Notes: generated by a model not told the origin, from the letters alone. DNA of 26,111 bases from Chloroflexi bacterium RBG_16_56_11 (GCA_001796865.1 MGNQ01000024.1:5363-31473), one strand, 5' to 3'; positions 15,194-23,302 are shown, counted from the first letter of the stretch. Translations and numbers: made by a program.

Positions 15194-15222
15194 ATTATAT
15201 ACTTAACGAAAAATATTTACAA
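15194..15222 (-). promoter_or_regulatory. Sigma70-type promoter of the MFS gene
   Basis: On the minus strand TTGTAA (15217-15222) and a perfect TATAAT (15194-15199) are 17 bases apart. The leader to the ATT at 15079 would be about 110 bases. The promoter lies back to back with the PadR promoter, so one bound regulator could control both. Confidence 0.5.
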
Positions 15223-15245
15223 CATTCGACGCGGAGACCAGATTC

Positions 15246-15274
15246 TTGACAAACAGATATTGATATGTTACGAT
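15246..15274 (+). promoter_or_regulatory. Sigma70-type promoter of the padR gene
   Basis: A perfect TTGACA (15246-15251) is followed after 17 bases by TACGAT (15269-15274). Transcription would start near 15281, just inside the palindrome that overlaps the -10. The ribosome-binding site GGAGGTGGGGAG follows at 15294-15305. Confidence 0.65.
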
Positions 15275-15287
15275 ATATCGTGATATA
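15264..15287. promoter_or_regulatory. Palindromic operator candidate for PadR autoregulation
   Basis: ACGATATATCGT (15270-15281) is a perfect 12-base palindrome. It continues outward as an imperfect one (TAT at 15264-15266 pairs with ATA at 15285-15287, and T15268 with A15283). It covers the -10 of the padR promoter, the position expected for a repressor site. Confidence 0.5.
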
Positions 15288-15307
15288 AAAAATGGAGGTG
15301 GGGAGCA

Positions 15308-15799
15308 ATGTTCCACAGACCTTTTTTTCAGTTCGAGCGGCACGCGCGCTTCTTCGAGAAGGGCGATCTCAAATACGTTATCCTGAACCTGTTAAAAGAC
15401 AAGCCCAGCCACGGCTACGAGATAATCAGAGAGATGGAAGATACTTTTCATGGTTTTTATACGCCGAGCGCTGGCAGCGTTTATCCAACACTGCAGATGC
15501 TCGAGGACATGGGCTACGTCCGCTCATCCGAGCGCGATGGCAAGAAGGTCTATACCATAACCGAAGAGGGCACCCGATTCCTCAAGGAACAGCAGGACGT
15601 CATCGACCGGATATACGAGCACATGAAGGGCTGGGGCCCGCCCCACCACGAAGAGTTCCTGGCCACCATCCGCGAGTTGAGGAACCTGGGGCGGCTCATC
15701 GGCCGGAGGGCCCGCGACCTGGGACCGGAGAAATGGTCAGGCATCCGGGAGATTATCTCCCGCGCCATGACAGACATCGAGAACGTCCTGGGAAAATAG
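15308..15799 (+). CDS. PadR-family transcriptional regulator
   Basis: The 163-residue protein has a PadR winged helix at about 18-95: GDLKYVILNLLKDKPSHGYEIIREMED, then the invariant-looking SAGSVYPTLQMLEDMGYVRSS and the wing RDGKKVYTITEEG. A helical C-terminal half (about 95-163) would make the dimer. GGAGGTGGGGAG ends just before the ATG, so the start is secure. PadR proteins are mostly repressors that release DNA on binding small, often aromatic or drug-like, ligands and sit beside transporters. Here the divergent MFS gene is the obvious target, and a palindrome over its own -10 suggests autoregulation. Histidine-rich ends (MFHRPFF, GPPHHEE) recall PadR members with metal or haem ligands, but this is weak. 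Confidence 0.93.
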   Translation: MFHRPFFQFERHARFFEKGDLKYVILNLLKDKPSHGYEIIREMEDTFHGFYTPSAGSVYPTLQMLEDMGYVRSSERDGKKVYTITEEGTRFLKEQQDVIDRIYEHMKGWGPPHHEEFLATIRELRNLGRLIGRRARDLGPEKWSGIREIISRAMTDIENVLGK

Positions 15800-16151
15800 G
15801 CAAGCGACAACCGGGAGAAAAACCAGCGAAAGGAATCGAACCCCCGACCCGCGGTTTACGAAACCGTTACACGAAATTCTATCGCATTTTGATGTAATTG
15901 GTCAGATTTCTCAGCAATTGTTATCATCCTTTCAAGAAGATAATTACCCACGACCGCCTGCATCTGAGGACCTTCAGCTACCTGCTTATTGAAAAAACTA
16001 TTTGATTTTTAACAATTATCGGAGTATTATCTTGCGCCTGGGATGCCATAAATAAGGTGTATACCGCCTATATCTCTAGCTATAATATCCGGTTATATCC
16101 GGGTGAATTTCCCCTGTAGCCTTATCGAGCTTAATTTGCTCGCTTCAATAG
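15800..16151. other. Gene-free AT-rich stretch after padR
   Basis: Apart from the tRNA-Thr remnant at 15821-15866, I see no gene in these 350 bases. Both strands are broken by frequent stops. Base composition shifts to AT-rich after the remnant and stays so to about 17450. A short direct repeat, ATATCCGG, occurs at 16085 and 16095. It looks like the decayed edge of inserted DNA. Confidence 0.6.
15821..15866 (-). pseudogene. 3'-half remnant of tRNA-Thr(CGU), possible attachment-site scar
   Basis: Read on the minus strand, the sequence runs from an anticodon arm (GGT-TTCGTAA-ACC, anticodon CGT) through a 5-base variable loop to a T arm with GGGGGTTCGATTCC and an acceptor-like CGCTGG. This is the 3' half of a tRNA-Thr. 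The 5' half (acceptor strand, D arm) is missing: the minus strand upstream is unrelated AT-rich sequence. The T stem has several G-U pairs and there is no CCA, so it is not functional. Duplicated tRNA 3' ends mark integration sites. Confidence 0.7.
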
Positions 16152-16574
16152 ACGCTATTCCATGTGGGCGCACTCCCCAGCGGCCGTAAATCAAAGGAAC
16201 CGCTAAACGACGGCTCGATATCGCCAATGCGAGGAATGGACAAGCTTGGACTCACCGGTGTAATCAGGTCAGTGCTCAAAGCGGGTTTTAAAGAATCCTA
16301 CGCTTCATGTCTGAACCAAAAGTTTTCAGGGACCGTCATGCAAAGCCCGGAAAGCCGGGAAAAGCTGGCGACGCTAACCGAAACATTCTTTAGAAATGGT
16401 GGGCAGCACATTCAATACAACCTCGTGGATACCGAGGAATTACTTGAGGCAAAAGCGCATCCTGAAAAGCACCGCGACCTGGTAGTTAGAGTTGGAGGCT
16501 TCAGCGCCTACTTTGTAATGCTTTCTCCGGAAATTCAGGATGATATAATTTTTAGAAGCACGCATGGTTGTTAG
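16152..16574 (+). pseudogene. Glycyl radical enzyme, C-terminal remnant
   Basis: Only the last 140 residues of a pyruvate-formate-lyase-like glycyl radical enzyme remain (full enzymes have about 750-850). The frame opens right after a TAG at 16149-16151 and reads GALPSGRKSKEPLNDGSISPMRGMDK, a standard block before the radical domain, then LNQKFSGTVM, GGQHIQYNLVDTEELLEAKAHPEKHRDLVVRV, then GGFSAYFVMLSPEIQDDIIFRSTHGC to the natural C-terminus. The radical glycine is in RVGGFSA (Gly112 counting from the GTG at 16164). The active-site cysteine domain is absent, so it cannot work alone. The branch is the choline-lyase/glycerol-dehydratase/arylsuccinate-type group rather than PflB itself, but I cannot say which. 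No activase gene is in the window. It could be a stand-alone radical-domain 'spare part' (YfiD-like), but no ribosome-binding site supports that. Confidence 0.8.
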
Positions 16575-16649
16575 GATTACCCAGGTAAAAAAGTGACGTT
16601 TGTGGTGATATTTCAGAGAAATTGTACCCCTAAGCTGTTACGCGTTGGG

Positions 16650-17093
16650 TTATAACCTTAATTTCTTTACTTGAATAGAAATTTCTTTAAGGCATTCTCG
16701 GAATTGTACGCGTTTTTTTTCGGATAACGTTTCGATGCTGCGGTCAAACACATCTATTCTCAATATTTTCTGATACACCATCAGCCCCTTTGGCGTTAAA
16801 CAGATTCTGTACGTATTCCTTTTTGTTTCTGTCGAGACCCGGTTTACCAGACCCTTCATCTCCATCCGTTTTACGATAGCTGTGATTGTTTGTGGCTTTC
16901 TTCTGGAAAATCTGGCCAGTTCTGAAGGACTCGGGTTTTTTAACCAGTATATTTCAGCTAACATTGCCCCGATTTTGGGGGGTATGCCTTTTCTACGCAG
17001 CTGTCTTTTTATAGCTCCCTCTATAAAATGGAACGTACGAATAAACAAAATCTCGAGGTCTTTAGGTGTGTCAATCAATTCATAATTGTTCAT
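16650..17093 (-). CDS. MarR-family transcriptional regulator
   Basis: The 147-residue protein has the MarR layout: N-terminal dimer helices, then a winged helix at about 55-105 with recognition segment SPSELARFSRRKPQTITAIVKRMEMKGLVNR and wing STETKRNTYRICLTPKG, and a C-terminal dimer helix. It is AT-rich with no clear Shine-Dalgarno before the ATG at 17091-17093. It is divergent from the ABC-importer/flavoprotein locus, separated by 360 bases holding a palindrome over a TTGACA, so it is the likely local regulator, responding to the imported substrate or a product. Target and ligand are inferred from position only. Confidence 0.9.
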   Translation of the reverse strand: MNNYELIDTPKDLEILFIRTFHFIEGAIKRQLRRKGIPPKIGAMLAEIYWLKNPSPSELARFSRRKPQTITAIVKRMEMKGLVNRVSTETKRNTYRICLTPKGLMVYQKILRIDVFDRSIETLSEKKRVQFRECLKEISIQVKKLRL

Positions 17094-17453
17094 TTGACGC
17101 TATTATGGTGACCCGGGATTTTTTGGATTGATGCTCACCCCTCCATTTTATACGTGTAAAGATTATAGCAAATCAATGCCAAATTTCAAGGAGGTCATAT
17201 CATACTTCTTAAATCGTAGATAATAGCTTCAACGCCTTCTTGCCAATGTTGATTTCGAGTGTCGAAATTGACATTCAAATTTAAGTATGGGAATATATAT
17301 TACCTCTTTTTCGAAATTATATTCAAGTTATAAAATTATCGTTCGTTTTGAGTGAATTAAAACGGATCTGTAGATTAGAAAGACGGATATCGTATTTCTC
17401 TAAAAACGATCGTAGATATAATTTTTTCATTAAAGTGAGAAGGAGGCGCCGCT
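17094..17453. other. Divergent AT-rich regulatory region between MarR gene and importer locus
   Basis: These 360 bases hold no gene. They contain a 17-base palindrome (17252-17268), a TTGACA (17268-17273) with AT-rich -10 candidates near 17292-17301, a second copy of its half-site TCGAAAT at 17311-17317, and the ribosome-binding site AGGAGG (17441-17446). The importer mRNA would have a leader of about 145 bases; I see no riboswitch that I recognise. Confidence 0.6.
17252..17268. promoter_or_regulatory. Palindromic operator candidate ATTTCGA-GTG-TCGAAAT
   Basis: A perfect inverted repeat with 7-base arms and a 3-base centre abuts the -35-like TTGACA (17268-17273). The half-site TCGAAAT recurs at 17311-17317 inside TTTCGAAA. 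MarR proteins bind palindromes of about this size overlapping promoters. Confidence 0.5.
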
Positions 17454-19058
17454 GTGAAAATAATATATTCAATCCTGGTAATCACGTTACTTTTAACCAT
17501 AGCCATGGCTGGTTGCGCTGAAAAAACCACAACCCCGGCTGCAACTTCCGCTTCACCCCCAGCATCCTCGGCAGCCCCTTCGGTGACTTCTACTGCTCCT
17601 ACAGGACCGCAGTCGGGTGGCACCCTCAGGATAATCAGAAATTACGGTGTGACGAATGTCGGTTACCCTCCGAACGATGGGGGTATGGAACAGGGACAAG
17701 ACGTCACAAGAAGACTCATTAACTGGGACGAGAAGGGAAATGTCGTACCTGACCTGGCCGAGTCGTGGAAGGAAGACCCGGTTAATAATACCCTCACCTG
17801 GAACCTGCGAAAAGGCGTCAAATTCGTTGACGGGACGGACTTCAACGCCGAGGCGGCCAAGTGGAACATGGAGAGATTGATAGACACAAAACGTCTGACG
17901 GAAGCAGATAAAGTAAAATCACTGGATATCATCGATACCTATACTCTCAAGATGAGTCTTACAGATTTAAACAGCCAGGCCGCCATCAATTACGGATGGG
18001 TTGCGATGTATTCGCCCGCGGCTGTTAAAGCTAATGGTGAAGAGTGGGCAAAAACACATCCAGTCGGTGTCGGCCCTTTCACCCTTGTCGATTGGTCGCC
18101 GGATAATTTCGTAAATTTGAAGAAATTCGATAACTATTTCGTCAAGGGTACTCCCTATCTGGACGGAATCAACTTCCGCGTCATTCCGGATCCCGTATCG
18201 GCCTCAGCCATGATGGAAGCGGGACAAGCGGACCTGTGGTTTGACGCACCCACAAAATTCGCGGCAGACCTGGAGAAAAAAGGTTTTAAGGTAAACTGGG
18301 CGGTTACTGGTTTCTTCTGGGGTCTGTTTGCTAATACCGCCAACCCTGATTCAAAGTGGAACAACAAGAAACTCCGCGAGGCGCTAGAGTATGCCATCGA
18401 CCGGCCAGGCATGGCCAGGGCGCTCGGATACGGGAAGTTTGAGGCCCTTACCCAGGTTGCACCCAAGGGCAGTACGGGTTACAACGACGGTTACGACCCC
18501 CGACCTTATAATCCGGAAAAGGCCAGGCAACTGCTGGCTGAAGCTGGTTACTCTAAGGGCCTGCAGACCACTTTATTGTGCAGTGCAATGTCCCAGGATT
18601 ATGCCACCGCCATTCAAGCCAATCTGCTTGCCGTAGGTATAGATGCCAAGATAGATCTGGCGGATTTCGCCAGGTTCAATTCAATGTATATGTCAGGGTT
18701 TTTCGGGGGGGAAGGCTTTCCCGAACTGGCGGTGGGTATGGTAGGCATCGACCTGCCTTTTGCTACCGGTTTGATACGTCATTTCGGCCCGACACCGATG
18801 ACCGGTATACTCAGTATAAATGGCGCCAAGTCGCCGGAGTTTTTGGCTCTCTGTGATAAGTTATATAATACCTTTGATTCAGCCGAACTGACGAAAGTGA
18901 CTAAACAATCGGTAAAGCAGGTGTCTGAGGATGCGTTGGTAGTGCCCCTGTTAAAAACCCCGTGGGCGAGCGTGATGGCACCCGGGGTCCATGATGACAG
19001 TAGTACGGCGCATAACGTGGTCTGGAATCTTAACAACAGCTGGATAGAGAAGAAATAA
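17454..19058 (+). CDS. ABC transporter substrate-binding lipoprotein (peptide/nickel/oligopeptide, SBP_bac_5 family)
   Basis: The 534-residue protein is an extracytoplasmic solute receptor. It starts at GTG 17454, seven bases after AGGAGG, and has a lipoprotein signal (KIIYSILVITLLLTIAMAGC, lipobox AMAGC). A Thr/Pro/Ala/Ser linker follows, then the family-5 fold: GGTLRIIRNYG, DVTRRLINWDEKGNVVPDLAESWKEDPVNNTLTWNLRKGVKFVDGTDFNAE (the family signature), HPVGVGPF, NNKKLREALEYAIDRPGMARAL and YNPEKARQLLAEAGY. The length is normal. Such receptors bind peptides, nickel, sugars or diverse organic compounds, so specificity cannot be read from family alone. It leads a locus with two permeases and is separated from them by a strong stem-loop, as is common for receptors made in excess. 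Confidence 0.94.
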   Translation: MKIIYSILVITLLLTIAMAGCAEKTTTPAATSASPPASSAAPSVTSTAPTGPQSGGTLRIIRNYGVTNVGYPPNDGGMEQGQDVTRRLINWDEKGNVVPDLAESWKEDPVNNTLTWNLRKGVKFVDGTDFNAEAAKWNMERLIDTKRLTEADKVKSLDIIDTYTLKMSLTDLNSQAAINYGWVAMYSPAAVKANGEEWAKTHPVGVGPFTLVDWSPDNFVNLKKFDNYFVKGTPYLDGINFRVIPDPVSASAMMEAGQADLWFDAPTKFAADLEKKGFKVNWAVTGFFWGLFANTANPDSKWNNKKLREALEYAIDRPGMARALGYGKFEALTQVAPKGSTGYNDGYDPRPYNPEKARQLLAEAGYSKGLQTTLLCSAMSQDYATAIQANLLAVGIDAKIDLADFARFNSMYMSGFFGGEGFPELAVGMVGIDLPFATGLIRHFGPTPMTGILSINGAKSPEFLALCDKLYNTFDSAELTKVTKQSVKQVSEDALVVPLLKTPWASVMAPGVHDDSSTAHNVVWNLNNSWIEKK

Positions 19059-19071
19059 ATAATTCTCGTAA

Positions 19072-19128
19072 AAGCTGGGTGGTTCAACTCTGGTTTATGT
19101 TACAGAATGGGGACGAACCACCCAGCTT
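19072..19128 (+). terminator. 14-bp perfect inverted repeat after the receptor gene (attenuator or mRNA-stabilising stem-loop)
   Basis: AAGCTGGGTGGTTC (19072-19085) pairs perfectly with GAACCACCCAGCTT (19115-19128) across a 29-base loop. No U-run follows, so it is not a simple intrinsic terminator. A second small hairpin, ATCACTT-TATAG-AAGTGAT (19168-19186), follows before the permease gene. Such structures between receptor and permease genes usually protect the upstream mRNA or limit readthrough. Confidence 0.6.
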
Positions 19129-19252
19129 GAAGAGAAAGCTATATAATTCTCAAGGCAACTCGATTTAATCACTTTATAGAAGTGATATAAATATTAATTG
19201 CGACCTTGCCTTGCCTGAACATTAGGGATCAAAACGCTGCACGGGACTTTAT

Positions 19253-20215
19253 ATGACGGCGTTTATTATTCGCAGGCTATTACACGGTCTGGTTGTCCTT
19301 ATCCTCGTTACAATATTGATATTCTTTGCCATGCGCCTCCTGCCGGGTGACCCCCTTTTGATATATCTGGCCCAGCGTAGCCAGGCCCTTCAGGACTTAC
19401 CCCCGGAGGTAATCGAGCAACTGCGCCACGAGTATGGCCTGGATAAACCATTACCCGTGCAATATATCAACTGGCTCTCGGGCATATTTCGCGGCGACCT
19501 TGGAGATTCTTATTTTTATCGACAAAGCGTGGGTAATTTACTCAGAGAGCGTTTTCCCATAACCGTATACCTCGGCATCCTGGCCCTGATAATAAGTATT
19601 ATTGTCGGCATCAGCGCCGGGATGCTGGCTGCCATCAGGAGGGGTAAATGGCTTGATAACGTCGTCACACCTCTGACCTACCTTGGCGTTACCATCCCTA
19701 TCTTCTGGTTAGGTATCTTGATGATTTACATCTTCGGCCTCAAGCTACAAATACTCCCCATAGCCGGATTCACTTCGCCCTTTGTCGATTTCAGTCTCAG
19801 CACCAGGCAACTTATCATGCCCGTTATTTGCGAATCTATTTTCGGGATAGCCTCCAACGCCCGCCAGATGAGGTCCAGCATGCTCGAGGTTATTCGCCAG
19901 GACTATATTCGCACTGCCTGGTCCAAGGGACTGGGAGAACGAGTCGTCATATTCAAACATGCTATCAAAAACAGCCTTATTCCGGTAATTACCCTCATTG
20001 GCATGGGTGTTAGCTTTATCTTTGGAGGTTCAGTCCTTGTTGAAACCGTATTTGCCATCCCCGGAGTAGGCAGGTTGTTTGTTTCCGGCATTTTTAATCA
20101 TGATTACCTGGTGGTACAGGGCATCACTATGGTGATGGCCGTCGTAGTTTTGTTAGTCAACCTGATTGTTGATATATCGTATGGATGGCTGGATCCGAGG
20201 ATACGCTATGGTTAA
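19253..20215 (+). CDS. ABC transporter permease, DppB/OppB type
   Basis: The 320-residue membrane protein begins MTAFIIRRLLHGLVVLILVTILIFFAMRLLPGDP, the standard DppB start (IxRRLLxxxxxL...LPGDP). Then come YGLDKPLPVQYINWLSGIFRGDLGDSY, six membrane helices, and the EAA coupling loop RQDYIRTAWSKGLGERVVIFKHAIKNSLIPVI, which docks on the ATPase. The end GVGRLFVSGIFNHDYLVVQGI ... DISYGWLDPRIRYG is also typical. It follows the receptor gene by 194 bases and overlaps the next permease by eight bases. ATG 19253 is chosen; a GGGA lies upstream. Confidence 0.94.
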   Translation: MTAFIIRRLLHGLVVLILVTILIFFAMRLLPGDPLLIYLAQRSQALQDLPPEVIEQLRHEYGLDKPLPVQYINWLSGIFRGDLGDSYFYRQSVGNLLRERFPITVYLGILALIISIIVGISAGMLAAIRRGKWLDNVVTPLTYLGVTIPIFWLGILMIYIFGLKLQILPIAGFTSPFVDFSLSTRQLIMPVICESIFGIASNARQMRSSMLEVIRQDYIRTAWSKGLGERVVIFKHAIKNSLIPVITLIGMGVSFIFGGSVLVETVFAIPGVGRLFVSGIFNHDYLVVQGITMVMAVVVLLVNLIVDISYGWLDPRIRYG

Positions 20216-21125
20216 GAAAATAGAAACCTCGGTGGGATACAACGGGTCTGTTATTGATTTTTATAAGGTTCCACCGCGTTTTACTGAGTGGCATCGCTTC
20301 CGCAGGGTATTTCTTTCGCGTAAAATAGTCCTGTTTGGTATGGTTATCCTGGTATTACTTATATTTACCGCTGCTTTCGCTAACTTCTTGGCACCTTACG
20401 ACCCCTATATACCCGACATGTCAAACTCTCTTCTTCCGCCGACTGCAAAGCACCTTCTCGGTACCGATATTTTTGGTAGAGATACCCTGAGCCGCCTTAT
20501 CTACGGCTCACGGACGGCCTTAGCGGTCGGTTTTATTTCTGTTGCGATAGCTTCAGTGATAGGTATCTCCCTGGGAATTGTGGCCGGATATTATGGCGGG
20601 ATTGCCGATATTTTAATCATGCGGGCGATAGACACACTGATGCCATTTCCCATGATAGTATTGGCCCTTCTCGTCGCTGGCCTTCTCGGCGGCGGTATCC
20701 ATAACGTTATCGTAGCCTTAAGCATAGCCACGATACCTCCGTATACCAGAGTCACTCACGGTCTGGCCCTCTCTATTAAAGAGAATGACTATATCCTGGC
20801 CCAGCGGTCCATGGGCTCAGGTCATTTGCGCATCATGCTCAGGCATATACTGCCGAATGCTTTCCCACCGATTATCGTATTGATAACGATGATGCTGGGT
20901 TCTCTTATTCTCGCCGAGGCAGGCCTTAGTTTTCTCGGTATCGGTATTGAACCACCCGGGGCAGCCTGGGGAGCTATGGTCAATGACGGGTACAAGTATT
21001 TACAGGATAGCCCGGTATTGTCCTTCGCGCCGGGTCTGGCTATCATGCTGGTAGTCTTCGCCTTTAACATGGTTGGCGATGGATTGAGGGACGCCCTCGA
21101 CCCCAGACTCAGAGGCTTACTGTAA
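20208..21125 (+). CDS. ABC transporter permease, DppC/OppC type
   Basis: I start at ATG 20208, overlapping the DppB-type stop by eight bases (305 residues). An upstream ATG would add 14 residues encoded inside dppB and is unlikely. Landmarks: the cytoplasmic N-terminus ending in a helix (IVLFGMVILVLLIFTAAFANFLAPYDPY), LLPPTAKHLLGTDIFGRDTLSRLIYGSRTAL (the hallmark GTDxxGRD), and the EAA loop KENDYILAQRSMGSGHLRIMLRHILPNAFPPIIV. The end AGLSFLGIGIEPPGAAWGAMVNDG and GDGLRDALDPRLRG is typical. With the DppB-type partner it forms the membrane channel. No DppD/DppF ATPase genes follow in view; they must be elsewhere or beyond the window. Confidence 0.94.
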   Translation: MVKKIETSVGYNGSVIDFYKVPPRFTEWHRFRRVFLSRKIVLFGMVILVLLIFTAAFANFLAPYDPYIPDMSNSLLPPTAKHLLGTDIFGRDTLSRLIYGSRTALAVGFISVAIASVIGISLGIVAGYYGGIADILIMRAIDTLMPFPMIVLALLVAGLLGGGIHNVIVALSIATIPPYTRVTHGLALSIKENDYILAQRSMGSGHLRIMLRHILPNAFPPIIVLITMMLGSLILAEAGLSFLGIGIEPPGAAWGAMVNDGYKYLQDSPVLSFAPGLAIMLVVFAFNMVGDGLRDALDPRLRGLL

Positions 21126-21253
21126 TCTTAAGAACTAAATTCACACGTTACTTGAGGACAAGGTTTATCGGAAAACAAAATAGTTTGCTTTTTGTAAGTT
21201 GGTGCTTAACAAGGACGACAGAGTTTTTTAGTCAGAAGAAGGGAGAAAAAGAA

Positions 21254-23260
21254 GTGACTACCTGGTACGAGTATATTCAGAGAAACGCACCTGTCCCCGA
21301 GTGGCCTTATCCTATACGCTATGGCGAAGAAACTGAGATTATCTCGGATATTCTTATCATCGGGGGTGGTATCGCCGGATGCCACGCTGCTATTAGCGCT
21401 ACCAGACGCGGCGCTAATGTCGTTGTCGCCGAAAGGGGTATGACCAAGCGAAGCGGCTCCGGCGGCGCCGGCGTGGACCACTGGCATGCCGCCTGTACCA
21501 ATCCCTGCTCGAAGGTTACGCCTATGGAATATACCCAGGGGATAATCGATTGCGCCAGGGGTTATACATGTGGCCCGGCCCGCTATATTGAAACCACGGA
21601 AAGCTGGGATACACTGCTTGATCTGGAGAAGATGGGCGTCCAGATAAGGGACGTGAAAGATGAGTTCAAAGGTGCTGATTTTCGTGATGAGAAGACCAGG
21701 TTGATGTTTGCCTATGACTATAAGAACCGGCACATAATACGTGTCTGGGGCTACAACATCAAAGTATGTCTTCATAATGAAATGAAACGACTTGGCGTGA
21801 AAACATACGACCGGGTAATGGTTACCAGCCTGCTAACCGAGGGAGGCAAGCAGGGAACTCGAGTAATCGGCGCAACCGGAGTAAATACGCGTACGGGCGA
21901 GTTTTACGTCTTCCGGGCGAAGGCAACTATCCTTTCGACGGGTGGTGGTAGTCGCCTTTGGGCATTCGGGCCAGAATATTTCGGGGCGGGAACCATGATT
22001 GACCTCAACTGCTGTAGCAACGGTAACGCGATCGCCTGGAAAGCCGGCGCGGAATTTGTCATGATGGAACAGACCGCCGCGGGACGGGCCAGCTTCGGGT
22101 ATGTGCCTTACGGAGTTGCCAATGCCAATAATACCTGGTACGGGACACCGATAGTTGACGCTAATGGCAAGGAAGTACCCTGGATTGATGTCTTTGGTAG
22201 AGAAATAAAAACGAAAAAGGCTCGGTTTATGCCGACCAAAGGACAAAAATTCATGCTTGGGGCTGGTGTCGGGGTTTCAACCTACGTGGATGAATTCCGG
22301 TTGAATGACCTTGTTCCCGACCTCCCGGAACGCATACAAAAAGGGGAATTCGTCTTGCCGTTGTATGCGGACCTGACCCGCCTGACGGAGCTGGAGCGGA
22401 GAGTCATTTTCGGTATGATGGTGGGTAATGAAGGTAAAACCAGAATACCTGTCTACGAGATGTATACGCGGGCCGGATTTAACCCGGATAAAGACATGCT
22501 GCAAGCGCCGGTAATGCTCCTTGAAGGCTACAAGAGTTCCAATTTCTGGAGCGGGATTACCGATCCTACCCTCCGGGTGCTGGACGGCGGTGGCCTCCTG
22601 GTAGACTGGGATCTGAGGACTTCGCTCGAAGGACTTTACGCCGCTGGCGGTTCCTCCCTGGGCAACTCCCCCATCTTCGGCGTAGGATGTCATAACAGCG
22701 CCCATATCACCGGGAGATATACCGGCCGGAAAGCCGCCGCTTATGTCAGGACAGCCTCCGAGGTACTTGCCGATCGCAGACAAATCGAGGCTGAAAAAGC
22801 CCGCGTCTATGCCCCGCTGACACAACATAAAAATGGCATCGGATGGAAAGAGGCAAATTACGCTATCGCCAAGGTTATGCAAGACTATTGTAGCAAACAT
22901 AAAAATGAAAATACGCTTAAGCTGGGCATGAGGCTTTTAAAAGAGCTCAACGAAACTGAATTGTCATCCGCCTATGCCTCCAATCCTCACGAGCTTGGGA
23001 GACTATTAGAATGTTTTTCCCTCGTCAGGACAGGTGAGCTGGTTATGCAGGCTTCCCTGGCGCGCAAGGCAAGTAGCGCCATGATGGATTTTTACCGGCT
23101 TGATTATCCCGAGGTGGACTCTCCGGAATGGCGGAAATTCCTTCCCATCAGATTGGAAAATGACAAAGTCAAGGTGAGGGAGTTGCCGCTTGATTATCAT
23201 CTCAGGCCGCCGTACGCGCCCACCTATGAAGAAAATTACAAATTGCATTGCGGACAATAA
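21254..23260 (+). CDS. FAD-dependent oxidoreductase, fumarate reductase/AprA-like flavoprotein (copy 1)
   Basis: The 668-residue protein begins at GTG 21254, eight bases after GGGAG; an open extension of 34 codons upstream does not look coding. The N-terminal FAD-binding fold is DILIIGGGIAGCHAAISATRRGANVVVAERG (GGGxxG at 37-42, Glu60 for the ribose). A distinctive RSGSGGAGVDHWHAACTNPCSK follows, then KATILSTGGGSRLW, and near the C-terminus GLYAAGGSSLGNSPIFGVGCHNSAHITGR, the second FAD contact. The layout with a helical C-terminal domain is that of the fumarate reductase/succinate dehydrogenase/adenylylsulfate reductase alpha family. Cytoplasmic; no Tat signal. The following two-cluster ferredoxin gene is its likely electron partner, as AprB is for AprA. 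Reaction unknown: reduction or oxidation of an organic acid or enone is plausible. A paralogue begins at 25114. Confidence 0.9.
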   Translation: MTTWYEYIQRNAPVPEWPYPIRYGEETEIISDILIIGGGIAGCHAAISATRRGANVVVAERGMTKRSGSGGAGVDHWHAACTNPCSKVTPMEYTQGIIDCARGYTCGPARYIETTESWDTLLDLEKMGVQIRDVKDEFKGADFRDEKTRLMFAYDYKNRHIIRVWGYNIKVCLHNEMKRLGVKTYDRVMVTSLLTEGGKQGTRVIGATGVNTRTGEFYVFRAKATILSTGGGSRLWAFGPEYFGAGTMIDLNCCSNGNAIAWKAGAEFVMMEQTAAGRASFGYVPYGVANANNTWYGTPIVDANGKEVPWIDVFGREIKTKKARFMPTKGQKFMLGAGVGVSTYVDEFRLNDLVPDLPERIQKGEFVLPLYADLTRLTELERRVIFGMMVGNEGKTRIPVYEMYTRAGFNPDKDMLQAPVMLLEGYKSSNFWSGITDPTLRVLDGGGLLVDWDLRTSLEGLYAAGGSSLGNSPIFGVGCHNSAHITGRYTGRKAAAYVRTASEVLADRRQIEAEKARVYAPLTQHKNGIGWKEANYAIAKVMQDYCSKHKNENTLKLGMRLLKELNETELSSAYASNPHELGRLLECFSLVRTGELVMQASLARKASSAMMDFYRLDYPEVDSPEWRKFLPIRLENDKVKVRELPLDYHLRPPYAPTYEENYKLHCGQ

Positions 23261-23302
23261 AGCGGTCTTTTACACACGGACGGTGAAAGGGGCTATGAGC
23301 AA

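Noticed and set aside
16076..16138. Short minus-strand peptide-like stretch (QIKLDKATGEIHPDITGYY)
   Set aside because: It reads somewhat like protein but is only about 22 codons between stops, with no matching continuation that I can recognise; too little to call a pseudogene.
19072..19128. Classical intrinsic terminator after the receptor gene
   Set aside because: The stem is strong but the loop is 29 bases long and no U-run follows; I report it as a stem-loop of attenuator or stabiliser type.
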